A DNA stretch of 64,000 bases from Halorubrum saccharovorum DSM 1137 (GCF_000337915.1 NZ_AOJE01000005.1:130750-194749), one strand, 5' to 3'; counted from the stretch's first letter, positions 7,687-16,779 are shown. The notes: generated by a model from the sequence alone, not told the origin. Translations and numbers: made by a program.

Positions 7687-8247
7687 TCACGCGTCCGGCC
7701 ACTTGATCGAACAGCCCCGAGAGGGGCGGTCCGGGATCTCGACCTCCTCGCCCGCCAGCACCGCGTCGACGGCGTCGCGGATGTAGAACTCGGTCGGCTC
7801 GTCGTCGGGGTTCAACGCGTCGTCGAGCCGGCCGTGATACCGGAGCCGGAACGCGTCGCCGTCGCGGCCGAACAGGAACGGGTCGGGGGTACAGACCGCG
7901 CCGTACGCGTCCGCTACCTCACCCGCCTCGTCGCGGAGGTAGGCGTCGTACGCGATCGTGCCGTCGGCGACGCGCTCGCGCATCGCCTCGAAGGAGTCGT
8001 CGGGGTACTCGTCGGCGTCGTTCGGGTTGATTCCCACGACGGCCAGGTCGTCGTACTCGGCCGCCAGATCGTTGAGAAGGCCGAACTTCGCCTGCGCGTA
8101 CGGGCAGTGGTTGCAGGTGAACACCGCAAGCAGTGCGTCCGCGTCGAACGAGTCGAGCGTGTGCGTCTCGCCGTCGGTGCCCGGTAGCTCGAACGCCGGC
8201 GCGGCGTCGCCGCGGTCGAGGTCCGAGTCGGATTCCATCGCGACCAT
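7687..8247 (-). CDS. Redoxin (AhpC/TSA-type thioredoxin-fold) protein
   Basis: The protein is 186 aa if it starts at ATG 8245-8247 (MVAMESDSDLDRG); ATG 8236-8238 is an alternative three codons later. It has the peroxiredoxin/redoxin layout: DAAPAFELPGTDGETHTL, then LLAVFTCNHCPYAQAKF with a CNHC-P active site near residue 50, GINPNDADEYPDDSF, and late cis-Pro region CTPDPFLFG. It is probably a thiol-dependent oxidoreductase or peroxidase. The two active-site cysteines are both present. The conserved SRGCSIKW tail contains another Cys, typical of this redoxin subgroup. It is followed 160 nt downstream by the ThuA-like gene on the same strand. Confidence 0.87.
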   Translation of the reverse strand: MVAMESDSDLDRGDAAPAFELPGTDGETHTLDSFDADALLAVFTCNHCPYAQAKFGLLNDLAAEYDDLAVVGINPNDADEYPDDSFEAMRERVADGTIAYDAYLRDEAGEVADAYGAVCTPDPFLFGRDGDAFRLRYHGRLDDALNPDDEPTEFYIRDAVDAVLAGEEVEIPDRPSRGCSIKWPDA

Positions 8248-8292
8248 ACGCGCCTGTTCCAGCGCCGTCCTCAAAACCGTTCCGCGGGATTC

Positions 8293-8619
8293 TCATCGGC
8301 TCGTACCGGATCCGCGCGCCACGACCGTGGCCGCGACGTGCGCGACGGCGACCGCACACAGCCAGCATCCCGCGACGGCGAGGAGAACCGCGATCGCGAG
8401 GGACCACTCCCGGAGGAGCGCGCTCGTCGCCCGCAGTGCGACGAGGAGCCCGCCGATGACGACCCCCGCGAGCGTCGCGATCGGCAGGAGAGCCTGATAC
8501 CCCCCGGCTCGGAGCCTGCGACCGCACAGGTTGGTCTCGGTGCCTCGGTGAGACCGGTACCGCTTCTGGGCGCTCGCACGCCGTCGCCGCCGCTCGGTCG
8601 GATCGTCTCGCGGTCGCAT
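8293..8619 (-). CDS. Small membrane protein, unknown function
   Basis: The protein is 108 aa if it starts at ATG 8617-8619 (MRPRDDPTERRRRR); an upstream ATG at 8640 would add seven residues. A very basic N-terminus is followed by two hydrophobic helices (YQALLPIATLAGVVIGGLL and SLAIAVLLAVAGCWLCAVAV). No domain is recognised. Codon bias supports the frame moderately. The gene lies 45 nt upstream of the redoxin gene on the same strand and could be transcribed with it. Confidence 0.5.
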   Translation of the reverse strand: MRPRDDPTERRRRRASAQKRYRSHRGTETNLCGRRLRAGGYQALLPIATLAGVVIGGLLVALRATSALLREWSLAIAVLLAVAGCWLCAVAVAHVAATVVARGSGTSR

Positions 8620-8767
8620 GGGGGCGGGTGGCCGCGGCATCGTCCCTAAATCGTTCCCCGCGTCGGCCCGAAATCGCTCCGTGGCGGGGTCGCGGAGCGC
8701 GGCCCGCCGACACTCGCTCGATGACGGTGTCTCGTGGCTTTTTGGTCAGGGGCTCCGTACCACGTGT

Positions 8768-8965
8768 ATGTCAACCCGAGAGCCGTCCTACCGAACGCTC
8801 CGACTGCTGTGCGCGAACGCGGTCGGCATGGCGGGATTCCTGATCGCGTTCGCGGTCGCTCGGGAGTTCGCGGTCGCGCTCGTCGCGGCCGCGATCGTGG
8901 CGGCGATCGGGTACGCCGCGTCGAGCGCCGTCGTCGCGTACGCGTCGGAAATGACCGGGACCTGA
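8768..8965 (+). CDS. Small two-helix membrane protein, unknown function
   Basis: The protein is 65 aa from ATG 8768 (MSTREPSYRTLRLLC). Residues ~15-35 and 38-58 form two hydrophobic helices. It resembles many short haloarchaeal membrane proteins of unknown role. A longer in-frame ORF from 8618 is rejected because its N-terminal part is Arg/Ser-rich and overlaps the divergent gene. It stops just before the PAS kinase gene. Confidence 0.65.
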   Translation: MSTREPSYRTLRLLCANAVGMAGFLIAFAVAREFAVALVAAAIVAAIGYAASSAVVAYASEMTGT

Positions 8966-8974
8966 TGTGTAACA

Positions 8975-8990
8975 TGAAAATAATTACTAT
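8975..8990 (+). promoter_or_regulatory. Probable promoter of PAS histidine kinase gene
   Basis: An A/T-rich block (gaaaataattactat, about 8976-8990) in otherwise GC-rich DNA is centred ~30 nt before ATG 9015. That is the usual haloarchaeal TATA position for a leaderless mRNA, and it favours 9015 over the upstream GTG 8997. Confidence 0.5.
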
Positions 8991-9014
8991 GCCCGAGTGT
9001 TGACACACCAACAG

Positions 9015-11663
9015 ATGACAACACGGGACGGCCGTCGGTCGGACGCGCTCTCGGCGGACGCGCGGTCCGAGGCGGCGCAAGTACTCCTAGTCGCCGAACA
9101 GCCGGCGGTCTGGGACCGCGCGGTGGCGGCCATCGAGGACCACGCCGACCGGTTCGAAGTGACGCCGGCCGCCGACGCGGCCGAGGGCCTCGGTGTCGTC
9201 GATTCCGGGGAGATCGACTGCGTCGTCAGCGGCTACGACCTCTCAGAGACGGATGGCGTCGAGTTCCTCCGCGCTGTCCGCGAGCGCGATCGCGACCTCC
9301 CCTTCGTGCTGTTCACGGCTCACGGGTCCGAGGCGGTGGCGAGCGAGGCGGTCGCCGCGGGGGTCGACGAGTACCTCCCGGTGGACGACGACCCCGACGA
9401 CAGCGGGAACCCAGACGACAGCGGGGATTCCTACGCGACGCTCGCGTCTCGCGTCGACCGCGCCGTGTCCCGGTCGCGCACCGAGCGCCGGGTGACGGAA
9501 CACCTCGACCGGATGACGGACGCGTTCTGCGGTATCGACGAGGACTGGCGCCTCACGTACCTCAACGAGCGGGCGGCGGAACTGCTCGGGCGCGACGCAG
9601 GAGAGCTGCTCGGAGAGCGGATCTGGGACCGGTTCGAAGCTCTCCGCGGGACTGTGCTCGAGACGGAGTTCCGCGAGGCGATGGCGACCGGGGAGCCGAC
9701 CGCCTTCGAGTTCCACTTCGACGGCCCGGCTCTGGACCTCGCGATCGACGCGTACCCCTCCGACACCGGACTGTCGGTGTACTTCCGCGACGTGACCGAG
9801 GAGAAGGAGCGCGAGCGCGAGCTCCGCGAGCTCTCCGAGCGGTTCCGCCTCGCCATCGAGGGCGCAGACGCCGGCGTCTGGGACTGGGATGTCCGCACCG
9901 ACGAGGTGCGATTCGACGAGCGGTGGGCCGGCATGCTGGGGTACGACCAGTCGGAGATCGCCTTCGAGCTCACGGAGTGGGAGGATCGCGTCCACCCCGA
10001 CGACCTCTCCAAGGTGTGGGCGGCGCTGGAGTCGCACTTCGCCGGCGAGACGGAGTACTACCAGTGCGACCACCGGATGGAGACGAAATCGGGCGACTGG
10101 AAGTGGATCCGCGACCGCGGCCGCGTCGTCGAGCGCACCGACGAGGGGGAGCCGGTCCGCGCCGTCGGGATCCACATCGACGTGACCGAGGAGAAGAAGC
10201 GGGAACGCGACCTAGAGCGCTACCGGCGGCTCGTCGACGAACTCCCCGACTCGGTGGCAGTCTACGACGCCGACGGACGGTTCTCGGTCGTCAACGACCG
10301 GACCGCCGAGGTGTACGACACGACTCCCGAGGAGCTCGTCGGTCGGCGGAGCCGGCTCGTTTCGCGGCTCCGCGAGACCCGCGAAGACGACCCGTTCGCG
10401 GCGCTGGTCGCCGGCGACCGCGAGACGCTGTCCGGAACGGTCGAGCTCGACCTCCCCGCCCGGTCCGACGCGATCGTCGACTTCGGCTTCCGACGGCTCG
10501 TCATCGACGGCGAGTTCGACGGCGTACTCGGCACCTCCCGCGACGTGACCGAGAAGCGCCGCCGCCAGCGGGAACTCGAACGCACCTCGGCCCGACTCGA
10601 GGCCCTCTACGAGGACTCGCCGGACATGATCGACATCCACGACGAGGCGGGCCAGATCGTCGACGCGAACCCCGTGATGGCGGCCGAGCTCGGCTACGAC
10701 CGCGAGGAGATCGTGGGGATGGACGTCTGGGAGATCGACGAGGAGCTCGACCCCCGAGAGGGACCTGATCTCTGGCAGAGCCTGCAGATGGACGAGACGC
10801 GTCGGCTGGAGACGACGTTCCGCCGAGCGGACGGCACGTCGTTCCCGGTCGAAGTGCAGGTCCGGCGGGTCGACGTGCAGGGTGAAGACCGGTTCCTCGC
10901 CACCAGCCGCGACATCTCGGAGCGGAGGGCGTACGAGCGCCGGATCGAGCGCGAGAACGAGCGGCTCGACGAGTTCGCGAGCATCGTCTCGCACGACCTC
11001 CGGAACCCCCTCAACGTGCTCTCCGGGTACCTCCGACTCGCCAGAGAGACGGGCAACGAGTCGTACTTCGAGCGCTGTGACACCGCGCTCGACGAGATGG
11101 AGCGGCTGATCGACGACGTGCTCACCCTCGCACGGCAGGGAGACGCCGTGGGGTCGGTCGATCCCGTCCCGCTCGGCGAGTTGGCGACCCGTCATGCGAC
11201 CGACGTGCTCGGCCCGGTTGAGGGGGCGGGGAGCGTCGACGCGGACGGCGGGGACGCGGACGGCGAGGATTCGGATGGCGGAGACGCGGACGGTGAGAAC
11301 GGCGGCGACATCCCCGACCGGCTCGATGTCGCCGTCGAGACCGAGGGCGACGTGCTCGCGGACCCCGGTCGGGTCAAGCGGCTGCTCCAGAACCTCTTCC
11401 GCAACGCGGCGGAACACGGGGGAGACCGCATCGTCGTCGGCGACATTCCCGACGGGTTCTACGTCGAAGACGACGGTCCCGGCATCCCCGAATCCCGCCG
11501 CGACGAGGTGTTCCAGAGCGGCCACACGACCTCCGAGTCGGGGACCGGATTCGGGCTTGCGATCGTCGAGCGCATCGCGGAGGCCCACGGCTGGGAAGTG
11601 ACGCTGACCGAGGGCGAGACGGGGGGCGCCCGCTTCGAGTTCACGGGCGTCGAGCGGCCGTAA
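9015..11663 (+). CDS. Receiver-PAS multi-domain sensor histidine kinase with degenerate receiver
   Basis: The protein is 882 aa from ATG 9015 (GTG 8997 is possible). Residues ~20-140 are a response-regulator receiver in which the usual phospho-acceptor segment VVSDYDxP reads VVSGYDLS: Gly73 replaces Asp. Four PAS-type domains follow (~152-265, 272-395, 398-520, 525-640), two ending in the DVTEEKxRER linker. Then come HisKA (SIVSHDLRNPLN, phospho-His660) and HATPase_c (N box LLQNLFRNAAEHG, G1 DDGPGIPE, G2 GTGFGLAIVE). A Gly/Asp repeat (~residues 742-770) lies between HisKA and the ATPase. No transmembrane helix is seen, so it is a cytoplasmic sensor. No partner regulator is adjacent. Its C-terminus is closely related to the stump at 2654-3007. 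Confidence 0.92.
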   Translation: MTTRDGRRSDALSADARSEAAQVLLVAEQPAVWDRAVAAIEDHADRFEVTPAADAAEGLGVVDSGEIDCVVSGYDLSETDGVEFLRAVRERDRDLPFVLFTAHGSEAVASEAVAAGVDEYLPVDDDPDDSGNPDDSGDSYATLASRVDRAVSRSRTERRVTEHLDRMTDAFCGIDEDWRLTYLNERAAELLGRDAGELLGERIWDRFEALRGTVLETEFREAMATGEPTAFEFHFDGPALDLAIDAYPSDTGLSVYFRDVTEEKERERELRELSERFRLAIEGADAGVWDWDVRTDEVRFDERWAGMLGYDQSEIAFELTEWEDRVHPDDLSKVWAALESHFAGETEYYQCDHRMETKSGDWKWIRDRGRVVERTDEGEPVRAVGIHIDVTEEKKRERDLERYRRLVDELPDSVAVYDADGRFSVVNDRTAEVYDTTPEELVGRRSRLVSRLRETREDDPFAALVAGDRETLSGTVELDLPARSDAIVDFGFRRLVIDGEFDGVLGTSRDVTEKRRRQRELERTSARLEALYEDSPDMIDIHDEAGQIVDANPVMAAELGYDREEIVGMDVWEIDEELDPREGPDLWQSLQMDETRRLETTFRRADGTSFPVEVQVRRVDVQGEDRFLATSRDISERRAYERRIERENERLDEFASIVSHDLRNPLNVLSGYLRLARETGNESYFERCDTALDEMERLIDDVLTLARQGDAVGSVDPVPLGELATRHATDVLGPVEGAGSVDADGGDADGEDSDGGDADGENGGDIPDRLDVAVETEGDVLADPGRVKRLLQNLFRNAAEHGGDRIVVGDIPDGFYVEDDGPGIPESRRDEVFQSGHTTSESGTGFGLAIVERIAEAHGWEVTLTEGETGGARFEFTGVERP

Positions 11664-11770
11664 CCGCTTATCACTGACGGCCCTGCGGCTTCCGAGTCGG
11701 GTCCGATACGCGAAAAATCGGTCGGGTCGTCGAGCGATTGAGCCGTCGATCCGCTAACCGCTTCGCCGGC

Positions 11771-12169
11771 TCAGAACGCGCCGGGGTAGACGCTGATGTC
11801 GGCGTGGAGGCCGTCGCGCAGCGCGCTGTGGACGTGGCAGATGCCCTCGGCGCGCTCGGCGATGTCGTCGGCGGTCTCGTCGTCGAGGTCGGCCTCGACG
11901 TGCACGTCGAAGGCGATGGACTCCAGATCGTCGTCGTCGTCGAGCTCCGCGCTCGCGTCGATCTGGACCTTGCCGAGCTCCTCCTCGCCGCGCTGGCTCC
12001 CGCCGACTCGGAACGCGGGGAGGTAACAGGAGGCGTACGTGGCGACGAGCGCGGCGTTCGGGTTCGGCCCCGTCTCGTCGGTCGCGTCGATCTGCAGGTC
12101 GAACTCGCCGACCTGACTCGTGCAGGCGTAGCCCTCTTCGGAAACGGTGGATGTCTCGATGTCTGCCAT
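11771..12169 (-). CDS. OsmC family peroxiredoxin
   Basis: The protein is 132 aa from ATG 12167-12169 (MADIETSTVSEEG); the upstream ATG 12214 adds an unlikely basic segment. The two OsmC/Ohr catalytic cysteines are visible: ATYASCYLPAF and AEGICHVHSAL. It would reduce organic hydroperoxides with a dithiol donor in the cytoplasm. The central segment is a typical acidic beta sheet (LESIAFDVHVEADL). A TATA-like ctttatcctc (minus strand, 12196-12205) sits ~30 nt before the start, suggesting a leaderless mRNA. It lies 111 nt downstream of the sugar-porter gene's stop end on the same strand. Confidence 0.9.
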   Translation of the reverse strand: MADIETSTVSEEGYACTSQVGEFDLQIDATDETGPNPNAALVATYASCYLPAFRVGGSQRGEEELGKVQIDASAELDDDDDLESIAFDVHVEADLDDETADDIAERAEGICHVHSALRDGLHADISVYPGAF

Positions 12170-12280
12170 AGTCGTCTTCCGGTTCGGTCTGGCGAGGATA
12201 AAGGTTATCGGCATCGGAACGTCGGCGCGATCGAGCGACGGCGCGCTTATCGCCGACGCGCTCAGACACCGTCTACCGGC

Positions 12281-13678
12281 TCAGTCGTCTCCCGGAACGT
12301 CCGCCGCGCCCCCGGTCGCGCTCCGGAGGTCGGCCTCGATCGCCTCCAGCGTCCGGCCCTTGGTCTCGGGGACGGTGCGGTAGGTGAACAGCAGCGCGAC
12401 GACGCTACAGACGCCGAACAGCCAGAACGTCGCCGGCGTGCCGATCCCGTCGAGCAGCACAGGGAACGACAGCGCCACGGCGAGGTTCGCGAGCCAGTTG
12501 GCGACCGTCACGATCCCCATCGCGCTCCCGCGAACGGCGAGCGGGTAGATCTCGGAGATGAGCAGCCAGAACACCGGCCCGAGCCCGATCGCGAAGAACG
12601 CGACGAACGACACGAGCGTGAGCGTCGCGAGCCAGCCGAGCCCGCCGGTCGGGTCGGCGAACTGGAAGACGAGGCCGGCGACGGTGAGCGACCCGATCAT
12701 TCCCCCGGTCCCGACGAGTAGGAGGGGGCGCCGCCCGACGCGGTCGACGAGGAGGATCGCGACGACCGTCATCGCGACGTTGACGGTCCCGATGAACACC
12801 GACGCGAGGATCGACTGCGAGCTCCCGAACGCGGTCGACTCCAGGATCGTCGGCGCGTAGTACATCACGGCGTTGATCCCGGTGATCTGCTGGAAGATCG
12901 CGAGCCCGAGCCCGACGACCAGCGCCGGGCGCATCCACGGGCTGAGCAGGTCGCGGACCCCGTTCCCGGACTGCGCCTCGACGGTCGCCTCGATCTCGGA
13001 GAGCTCCGACTCGATGTCCCCGTCGCGCGTGCGGCGGAGCACCGCGCGGGCCTCGTCCGTCCGGCCTCGCTCGTAGAGCCACCGGGGGCTCTCGGGCATC
13101 CGGAGCATGCCGACCGCGAGCACGACGGCGGGGACCATCCCCGCGCCGAGCATGATCCGCCACGAGCCGGAGCCGGAGAAGGCGTAGTTGACGAAGTACG
13201 ACGAGAGGATCCCCACGGTGACCATCAGCTGGTTCAGCGACGTGAGGCCGCCCCGGACCGAGGGCGGCGCGATCTCGGAGATGTACAGGGGCCCAACGAT
13301 CGACGCGAAGCCGATGGCGATCCCGTCGATCATCCGCCCCGCGACGAGCACCTCGACGGTCGGCGCGACCGCCATGAGGAACGAGCCGAGGAAGAACACG
13401 ACGGCCGACAACAGGATGAACCGCTTGCGGCCGATGCGATCGGAGATCTGCCCGCCGACGGCCGCGCCGGCCGCCGCCCCGACCATCGCGCCGCTGACGA
13501 CGATCCCCTCCACCAGCGGCGTCAGCTCGAAGGCCGTGTCGATGAAGAGGATGGCTCCGGAGATGATCCCGGTGTCGAACCCGAACAGGAGTCCGTTGAG
13601 CGCTGCGAGCGCGGAGACGATGTAGACGAATCGTCCGCCTTCCCCGCGGATCACAGCCCGCATATCTGCGGTTGACAT
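12281..13678 (-). CDS. Sugar porter family MFS transporter
   Basis: The protein is 465 aa with 12 hydrophobic segments. Sugar-porter signatures are present: GFDTGIISGAILF in helix 1, GQISDRIGRKR after helix 2, PESPRWLYERGR at the end of the first half, QQITGINAVMYYAPTI in helix 7, DRVGRRPLL after helix 8, and PVFWLLISEIYPLAVRG followed by the C-terminal PETKGRTLE. These are diagnostic of the GLUT/XylE/GalP family, so it most likely imports a hexose or pentose with a cation. ATG 13678 (MSTADMRAV) is preferred because it fits the TATA box 25-35 nt upstream; MRAV five codons later is an alternative. No sugar-catabolic genes adjoin it. Confidence 0.93.
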   Translation of the reverse strand: MSTADMRAVIRGEGGRFVYIVSALAALNGLLFGFDTGIISGAILFIDTAFELTPLVEGIVVSGAMVGAAAGAAVGGQISDRIGRKRFILLSAVVFFLGSFLMAVAPTVEVLVAGRMIDGIAIGFASIVGPLYISEIAPPSVRGGLTSLNQLMVTVGILSSYFVNYAFSGSGSWRIMLGAGMVPAVVLAVGMLRMPESPRWLYERGRTDEARAVLRRTRDGDIESELSEIEATVEAQSGNGVRDLLSPWMRPALVVGLGLAIFQQITGINAVMYYAPTILESTAFGSSQSILASVFIGTVNVAMTVVAILLVDRVGRRPLLLVGTGGMIGSLTVAGLVFQFADPTGGLGWLATLTLVSFVAFFAIGLGPVFWLLISEIYPLAVRGSAMGIVTVANWLANLAVALSFPVLLDGIGTPATFWLFGVCSVVALLFTYRTVPETKGRTLEAIEADLRSATGGAADVPGDD

Positions 13679-13703
13679 GGCGTACCATTCCGACGGTAAC
13701 AGT

Positions 13704-13713
13704 CTTTTATTTA
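13704..13713 (-). promoter_or_regulatory. TATA box of sugar porter gene
   Basis: Minus-strand TAAATAAAAG centred 30 nt before ATG 13678 implies a leaderless mRNA. The rest of 13714-13928 is A/T-rich (runs such as tttattattaattta and cgtataatatttattc) with no gene. It may hold further regulatory sites for the sugar porter. Confidence 0.6.
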
Positions 13714-13928
13714 GAAGGCTTCTGATTTATTATTAATTTAAGTCTGTGAAGTAACTTTGTGCCCTTGGAGATCACCGGAATCTACCGCTATTCGTATAAT
13801 ATTTATTCACATTTGAATAGTATTCTACGATCGTGAGAAGGCGGCGGCGCAGTCGTCGATCGAGAGTCCGAGTCCCGCGGCTCTCTGTCGTCGTCGCGGG
13901 AAAAAATCACTGCCGCGTGTCGGACCGA

Positions 13929-14651
13929 CTACTCTAGTACGTACGTCTCGTCGCCCTCGAGGACGACGGGTTCGGCCGCGGCGCCCGCGGCTTTCACCTC
14001 GTTGACGAACTCCCGCGTCTCGATCTCGATCGGCGGGAACGAGTCGTAGTGCATCGGGAACACCACGTCGGCGCCCACCCAGTCGGCGGCGATGCCGGCC
14101 CCGGCGGGCCCCATCGTGAAGTGGTCGCCGACGGGGAGCGCGGCGGCGTCGGGCTCGAGGTACGGCGCGATCACGTCGACCATCTCGGACATCAGCCCGG
14201 TGTCGCCGGCGTGGTAGAACGTCGTGCAGTCGGGGTCCGACTCCTGAGTCGGTTTCTTGTCCCCGACCACGAAGCCGGCCGGCATCCCGGCGGAGGTGCC
14301 GTATCCCGTGTCGATCCCGTTCGAGTGGTCCGCGCGGACCATCGTCACCCAGGCGTCGCCGCACTCGACGGTGCCGCCGATGTTCATCCCCATGCCGCCG
14401 ACGGCGTCCTCGTGGCCGAAGTTGTCCTGGATGTACCCCGTCAGCTCCGGAGTGGCGACCACCGTCGCGTCCTCGTACCGGTCCACGTCGCCGATGTGAT
14501 CCGAGTGGCCGTGAGTCAAGAGGAGGTAGTCGGGGTCGAGCTCCTCCGGGTCGACGTCGGTCTTCGGGTTGTCGAAGAACGGATCGATCAGCAGTTCCGT
14601 CTCGTCGACGACGACGTGCCACGTGGAGTGGCCGTGCCAGGTGAGTTCCAT
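13929..14651 (-). CDS. Metal-dependent hydrolase of the metallo-beta-lactamase superfamily (UPF0173-like)
   Basis: The protein is 240 aa from ATG 14649-14651 ([13 protein letters not shown]). The metallo-beta-lactamase motif THGHSDH (HxHxDH) is near residues 55-61. Further ligands are plausible in RADHSNG, YHAGDTG and [11 protein letters not shown]. The starting HGHS and short length match the UPF0173 group of putative metal-dependent hydrolases (UlaG-like fold) whose substrate is unknown. A longer reading frame upstream (to 15233) is antisense to the zinc-ribbon gene and was rejected. It is transcribed divergently from the zinc-ribbon gene (102 nt apart). Confidence 0.9.
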   Translation of the reverse strand: MELTWHGHSTWHVVVDETELLIDPFFDNPKTDVDPEELDPDYLLLTHGHSDHIGDVDRYEDATVVATPELTGYIQDNFGHEDAVGGMGMNIGGTVECGDAWVTMVRADHSNGIDTGYGTSAGMPAGFVVGDKKPTQESDPDCTTFYHAGDTGLMSEMVDVIAPYLEPDAAALPVGDHFTMGPAGAGIAADWVGADVVFPMHYDSFPPIEIETREFVNEVKAAGAAAEPVVLEGDETYVLE

Positions 14652-14753
14652 GGTACGCGTGATACGTCTCAGCGAGTCGTAATAAAAGTCGACGCCGCGG
14701 TGACGTCGCCCGCCGGGAGAGGAGTTAACCGCCCGCCGCACGAATCCCCTCCG

Positions 14754-15806
14754 ATGCCCTCTGAGCGGAACGACGCCCCGGCGCTGACCGATCGGTGTCG
14801 CGAGTGCGACCGATCGGTCGCGCCCGACGCGAACTTCTGTCCGGGCTGCGGCGCCGACCTGCGCGCCACGGAACCGACGGACGACGCCGCGTCCGCGTAC
14901 TGCACCGAGTGCGGCGAGCCCGTCGCGTCCGACGACGAGTTCTGTGCGAACTGCGGGGAGCCGTGCGGGAGCACCGGGGGTTCGACCGTTAGGGCTCGCG
15001 ACTCCGGCACCGACGCCGACTCCGGCACCGACGCCGACTCCGGCACCGACGCCGACGCCCGCCGAGCCTTCCGCACCCGCGTCCGCGACCACCTCGACGC
15101 CGGCTGGGAGCTCACCGAAGACCACGGCGACCGGGTCGTCCTCGTCGACAGGGACATCGGCTCGATCCCGGTCCACGTCCTCCTCCTGCCGACGACCGGC
15201 GGCGTCGGGAACGTGCTGTACGGCTGGTATCACTACACCGAGCTGTCGGAGACGCGCCGGCTCGCCGTCGACGAGCCGCTCCCGGCCTCGGAGCTGTCCA
15301 CTCCCGGACGCGACGAGGACCCGCTAGTCACGCTCTCCGGGTACCTCCTGAGCGGGCTGCTGCTGCTGATCGGGCTGGGCATCGCCGCCGTCTCGGTCGA
15401 GGCCGGGGCGGTCCCCGGCGCGCTGTTCGGGCTCGCCTTCGCCGCGATCGGACTGGCACTGTCCCCGCCCGTGGAACGGCGGCTCGACCGCCGACACGGG
15501 ATCTCCCGGTTCGGGCGAGTCCGGACCGTCGACCACCGGATCACCCCCGCGACGGAGCGGACGGAGTCGCCCTGCGTCGTCTGCGGCGAGGCGTTCGAGC
15601 GCGGGGTCGTCCGCCGGCGCCGCGACGAGACGGTCGTCGCCGGCGTCCCGATCCGGACCCGCTCGGTACGGCACAACCACTACTGCGCCGACTGCGCCCG
15701 CGAGGAGCTGTTCGGTGGTGACGCGGGCGAACAGGGGGCGGATCCGGACGTCGCGATCGACGCCGACGAGCTGAGACGGGACGAAGAGGCGGAGCGGGAG
15801 CGATGA
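14754..15806 (+). CDS. Zinc-ribbon membrane protein, unknown function
   Basis: The protein is 350 aa from ATG 14754. Two N-terminal zinc ribbons ([18 protein letters not shown] and [18 protein letters not shown]) are followed by a linker with three copies of DSGTDA. A globular region ([27 protein letters not shown]) comes next. Two or three hydrophobic helices follow (~residues 198-240), then a C-terminal part with another CxxC pair ([11 protein letters not shown] and CADCA). This is the layout of haloarchaeal zinc-ribbon/short-C-terminal membrane proteins with no known activity. The stop codon lies inside a perfect 28-nt tandem duplication. Confidence 0.85.
   Translation: MPSERNDAPALTDRCRECDRSVAPDANFCPGCGADLRATEPTDDAASAYCTECGEPVASDDEFCANCGEPCGSTGGSTVRARDSGTDADSGTDADSGTDADARRAFRTRVRDHLDAGWELTEDHGDRVVLVDRDIGSIPVHVLLLPTTGGVGNVLYGWYHYTELSETRRLAVDEPLPASELSTPGRDEDPLVTLSGYLLSGLLLLIGLGIAAVSVEAGAVPGALFGLAFAAIGLALSPPVERRLDRRHGISRFGRVRTVDHRITPATERTESPCVVCGEAFERGVVRRRRDETVVAGVPIRTRSVRHNHYCADCAREELFGGDAGEQGADPDVAIDADELRRDEEAERER
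15000..15053 (+). repeat. 18-nt in-frame tandem repeat (3 copies)
   Basis: The unit gactccggcaccgacgcc occurs three times without mismatch inside the zinc-ribbon gene and encodes DSGTDA x3. It forms a flexible acidic linker and is a candidate length-variable microsatellite. Confidence 0.9.
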
Positions 15807-15856
15807 CGGTCCGGAGCGGCTGGCGGAGCGATGACGGTCCGGAGCGGCTGGCGGAG
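15801..15856 (+). repeat. 28-nt perfect tandem duplication at a stop codon
   Basis: Copies at 15801-15828 and 15829-15856 are identical. The zinc-ribbon gene's TGA (15804-15806) lies in the first copy, so the second copy is an untranslated duplicate of the gene's end region. Confidence 0.9.
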
Positions 15857-15891
15857 CGGTGACTGACCTGCACCGAACGTCCTCCGGCAGT

Positions 15892-15901
15892 CCTTTTATC
15901 A
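15892..15901 (+). promoter_or_regulatory. TATA box of FAH-family gene
   Basis: ccttttatca is centred ~25 nt before ATG 15921, consistent with a leaderless haloarchaeal transcript. Confidence 0.6.
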
Positions 15902-15920
15902 GCCCGTTCGATGGGTCGGT

Positions 15921-16664
15921 ATGCACCGCGCACGGTTCCGCGATCCGGCCGGATCGATCCGCGAGGGCACCTACGACCCCGAGGCCGACACCGTCGCCTT
16001 CGCCGGCGACGAGTACGCCCTCGACGACCCCGCGATCGACGTGCTCCCGCCCGCCGAACCGACGAAGATCGTCTGTATCGGCCGCAACTACGCCGACCAC
16101 GCCGCCGAGCTCGGCAACGACGTGCCGGACCGACCGCTCCTCTTCTTGAAGCCCCCGAACGCGCTGGCGGGCCACGGCGACGAGATCACGGTCCCCGCGG
16201 GGAAAGACCGGATCGACTGGGAGGCCGAGATCGCGGTCGTGATCGGCGAGCAGTGCAGGGGCGTCGACGCCGACGACGCGATGGACGTCGTCGCCGGCTT
16301 CACCTGCATGAACGACGTGTCCAACCGAGACGACCAGAACCGCGAGCAGAACTGGGTGCGCGGGAAGGCGTTCGACGGCGCCGCGCCGCTCGGTCCCGTG
16401 ATGGCGACACCGGACGAGGTGCCGGACGACGCGAACGTCGAGCTCCGCGTCAACGGCGAGACGAAGCAGTCGAGCGACCGCGAGCACCTCATCTTCGACG
16501 TGCCGACGCTGATCGAGGAGATCACGACCTACCTCACCTTGGAACCGGGCGACGTGATCTCGACCGGCACGCCCGAGGGCGTCGGCGCCCTCTCGGACGG
16601 CGACACCGTCGCGGTCGAGATCGAGGGCGTCGGGACCCTCGAACACGACGTTCGGGTCCCCTGA
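15921..16664 (+). CDS. Fumarylacetoacetate hydrolase family protein
   Basis: The protein is 247 aa from ATG 15921. The FAH C-terminal-domain fold is recognised by IVCIGRNYADHAAELGN, then LLFLKPPNAL, the metal-binding DWEAEIAVVIG (ExE), the third ligand Asp in NDVSNRDDQ, KAFDGAAPLGP and late GDVISTGTPEGVG. Members hydrolyse or decarboxylate 2-oxo-acid intermediates of aromatic catabolism (acylpyruvases, oxaloacetate decarboxylases, HpcE-like). Which reaction applies cannot be read from sequence. The first ~45 residues form the short N-terminal extension usual in archaeal members. It lies 115 nt upstream of hisC in the same direction, but each gene has its own TATA-like element. Confidence 0.9.
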   Translation: MHRARFRDPAGSIREGTYDPEADTVAFAGDEYALDDPAIDVLPPAEPTKIVCIGRNYADHAAELGNDVPDRPLLFLKPPNALAGHGDEITVPAGKDRIDWEAEIAVVIGEQCRGVDADDAMDVVAGFTCMNDVSNRDDQNREQNWVRGKAFDGAAPLGPVMATPDEVPDDANVELRVNGETKQSSDREHLIFDVPTLIEEITTYLTLEPGDVISTGTPEGVGALSDGDTVAVEIEGVGTLEHDVRVP

Positions 16665-16747
16665 GCCCCTCGCCGCCGTTCGCGGCTGTCACCGCCCCGT
16701 GCCGCCTGGTCGCACACCGCGTTTCCGGTGAACGATCGGTTCGGCCA

Positions 16748-16757
16748 CTCTTAAGAG
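16748..16757 (+). promoter_or_regulatory. TATA-like element before hisC
   Basis: The palindromic ctcttaagag is centred ~27 nt before ATG 16780, in the right place for a leaderless transcript of hisC and downstream genes. Confidence 0.5.
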
Positions 16758-16779
16758 CGCCCCGCCCGGATCCACGCGC

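Noticed and set aside
13714..13928. Replication origin in the A/T-rich gap beside the sugar porter
   Set aside because: No orc1/cdc6 gene and no repeated origin-recognition boxes; the A/T richness is explained by promoter sequence.
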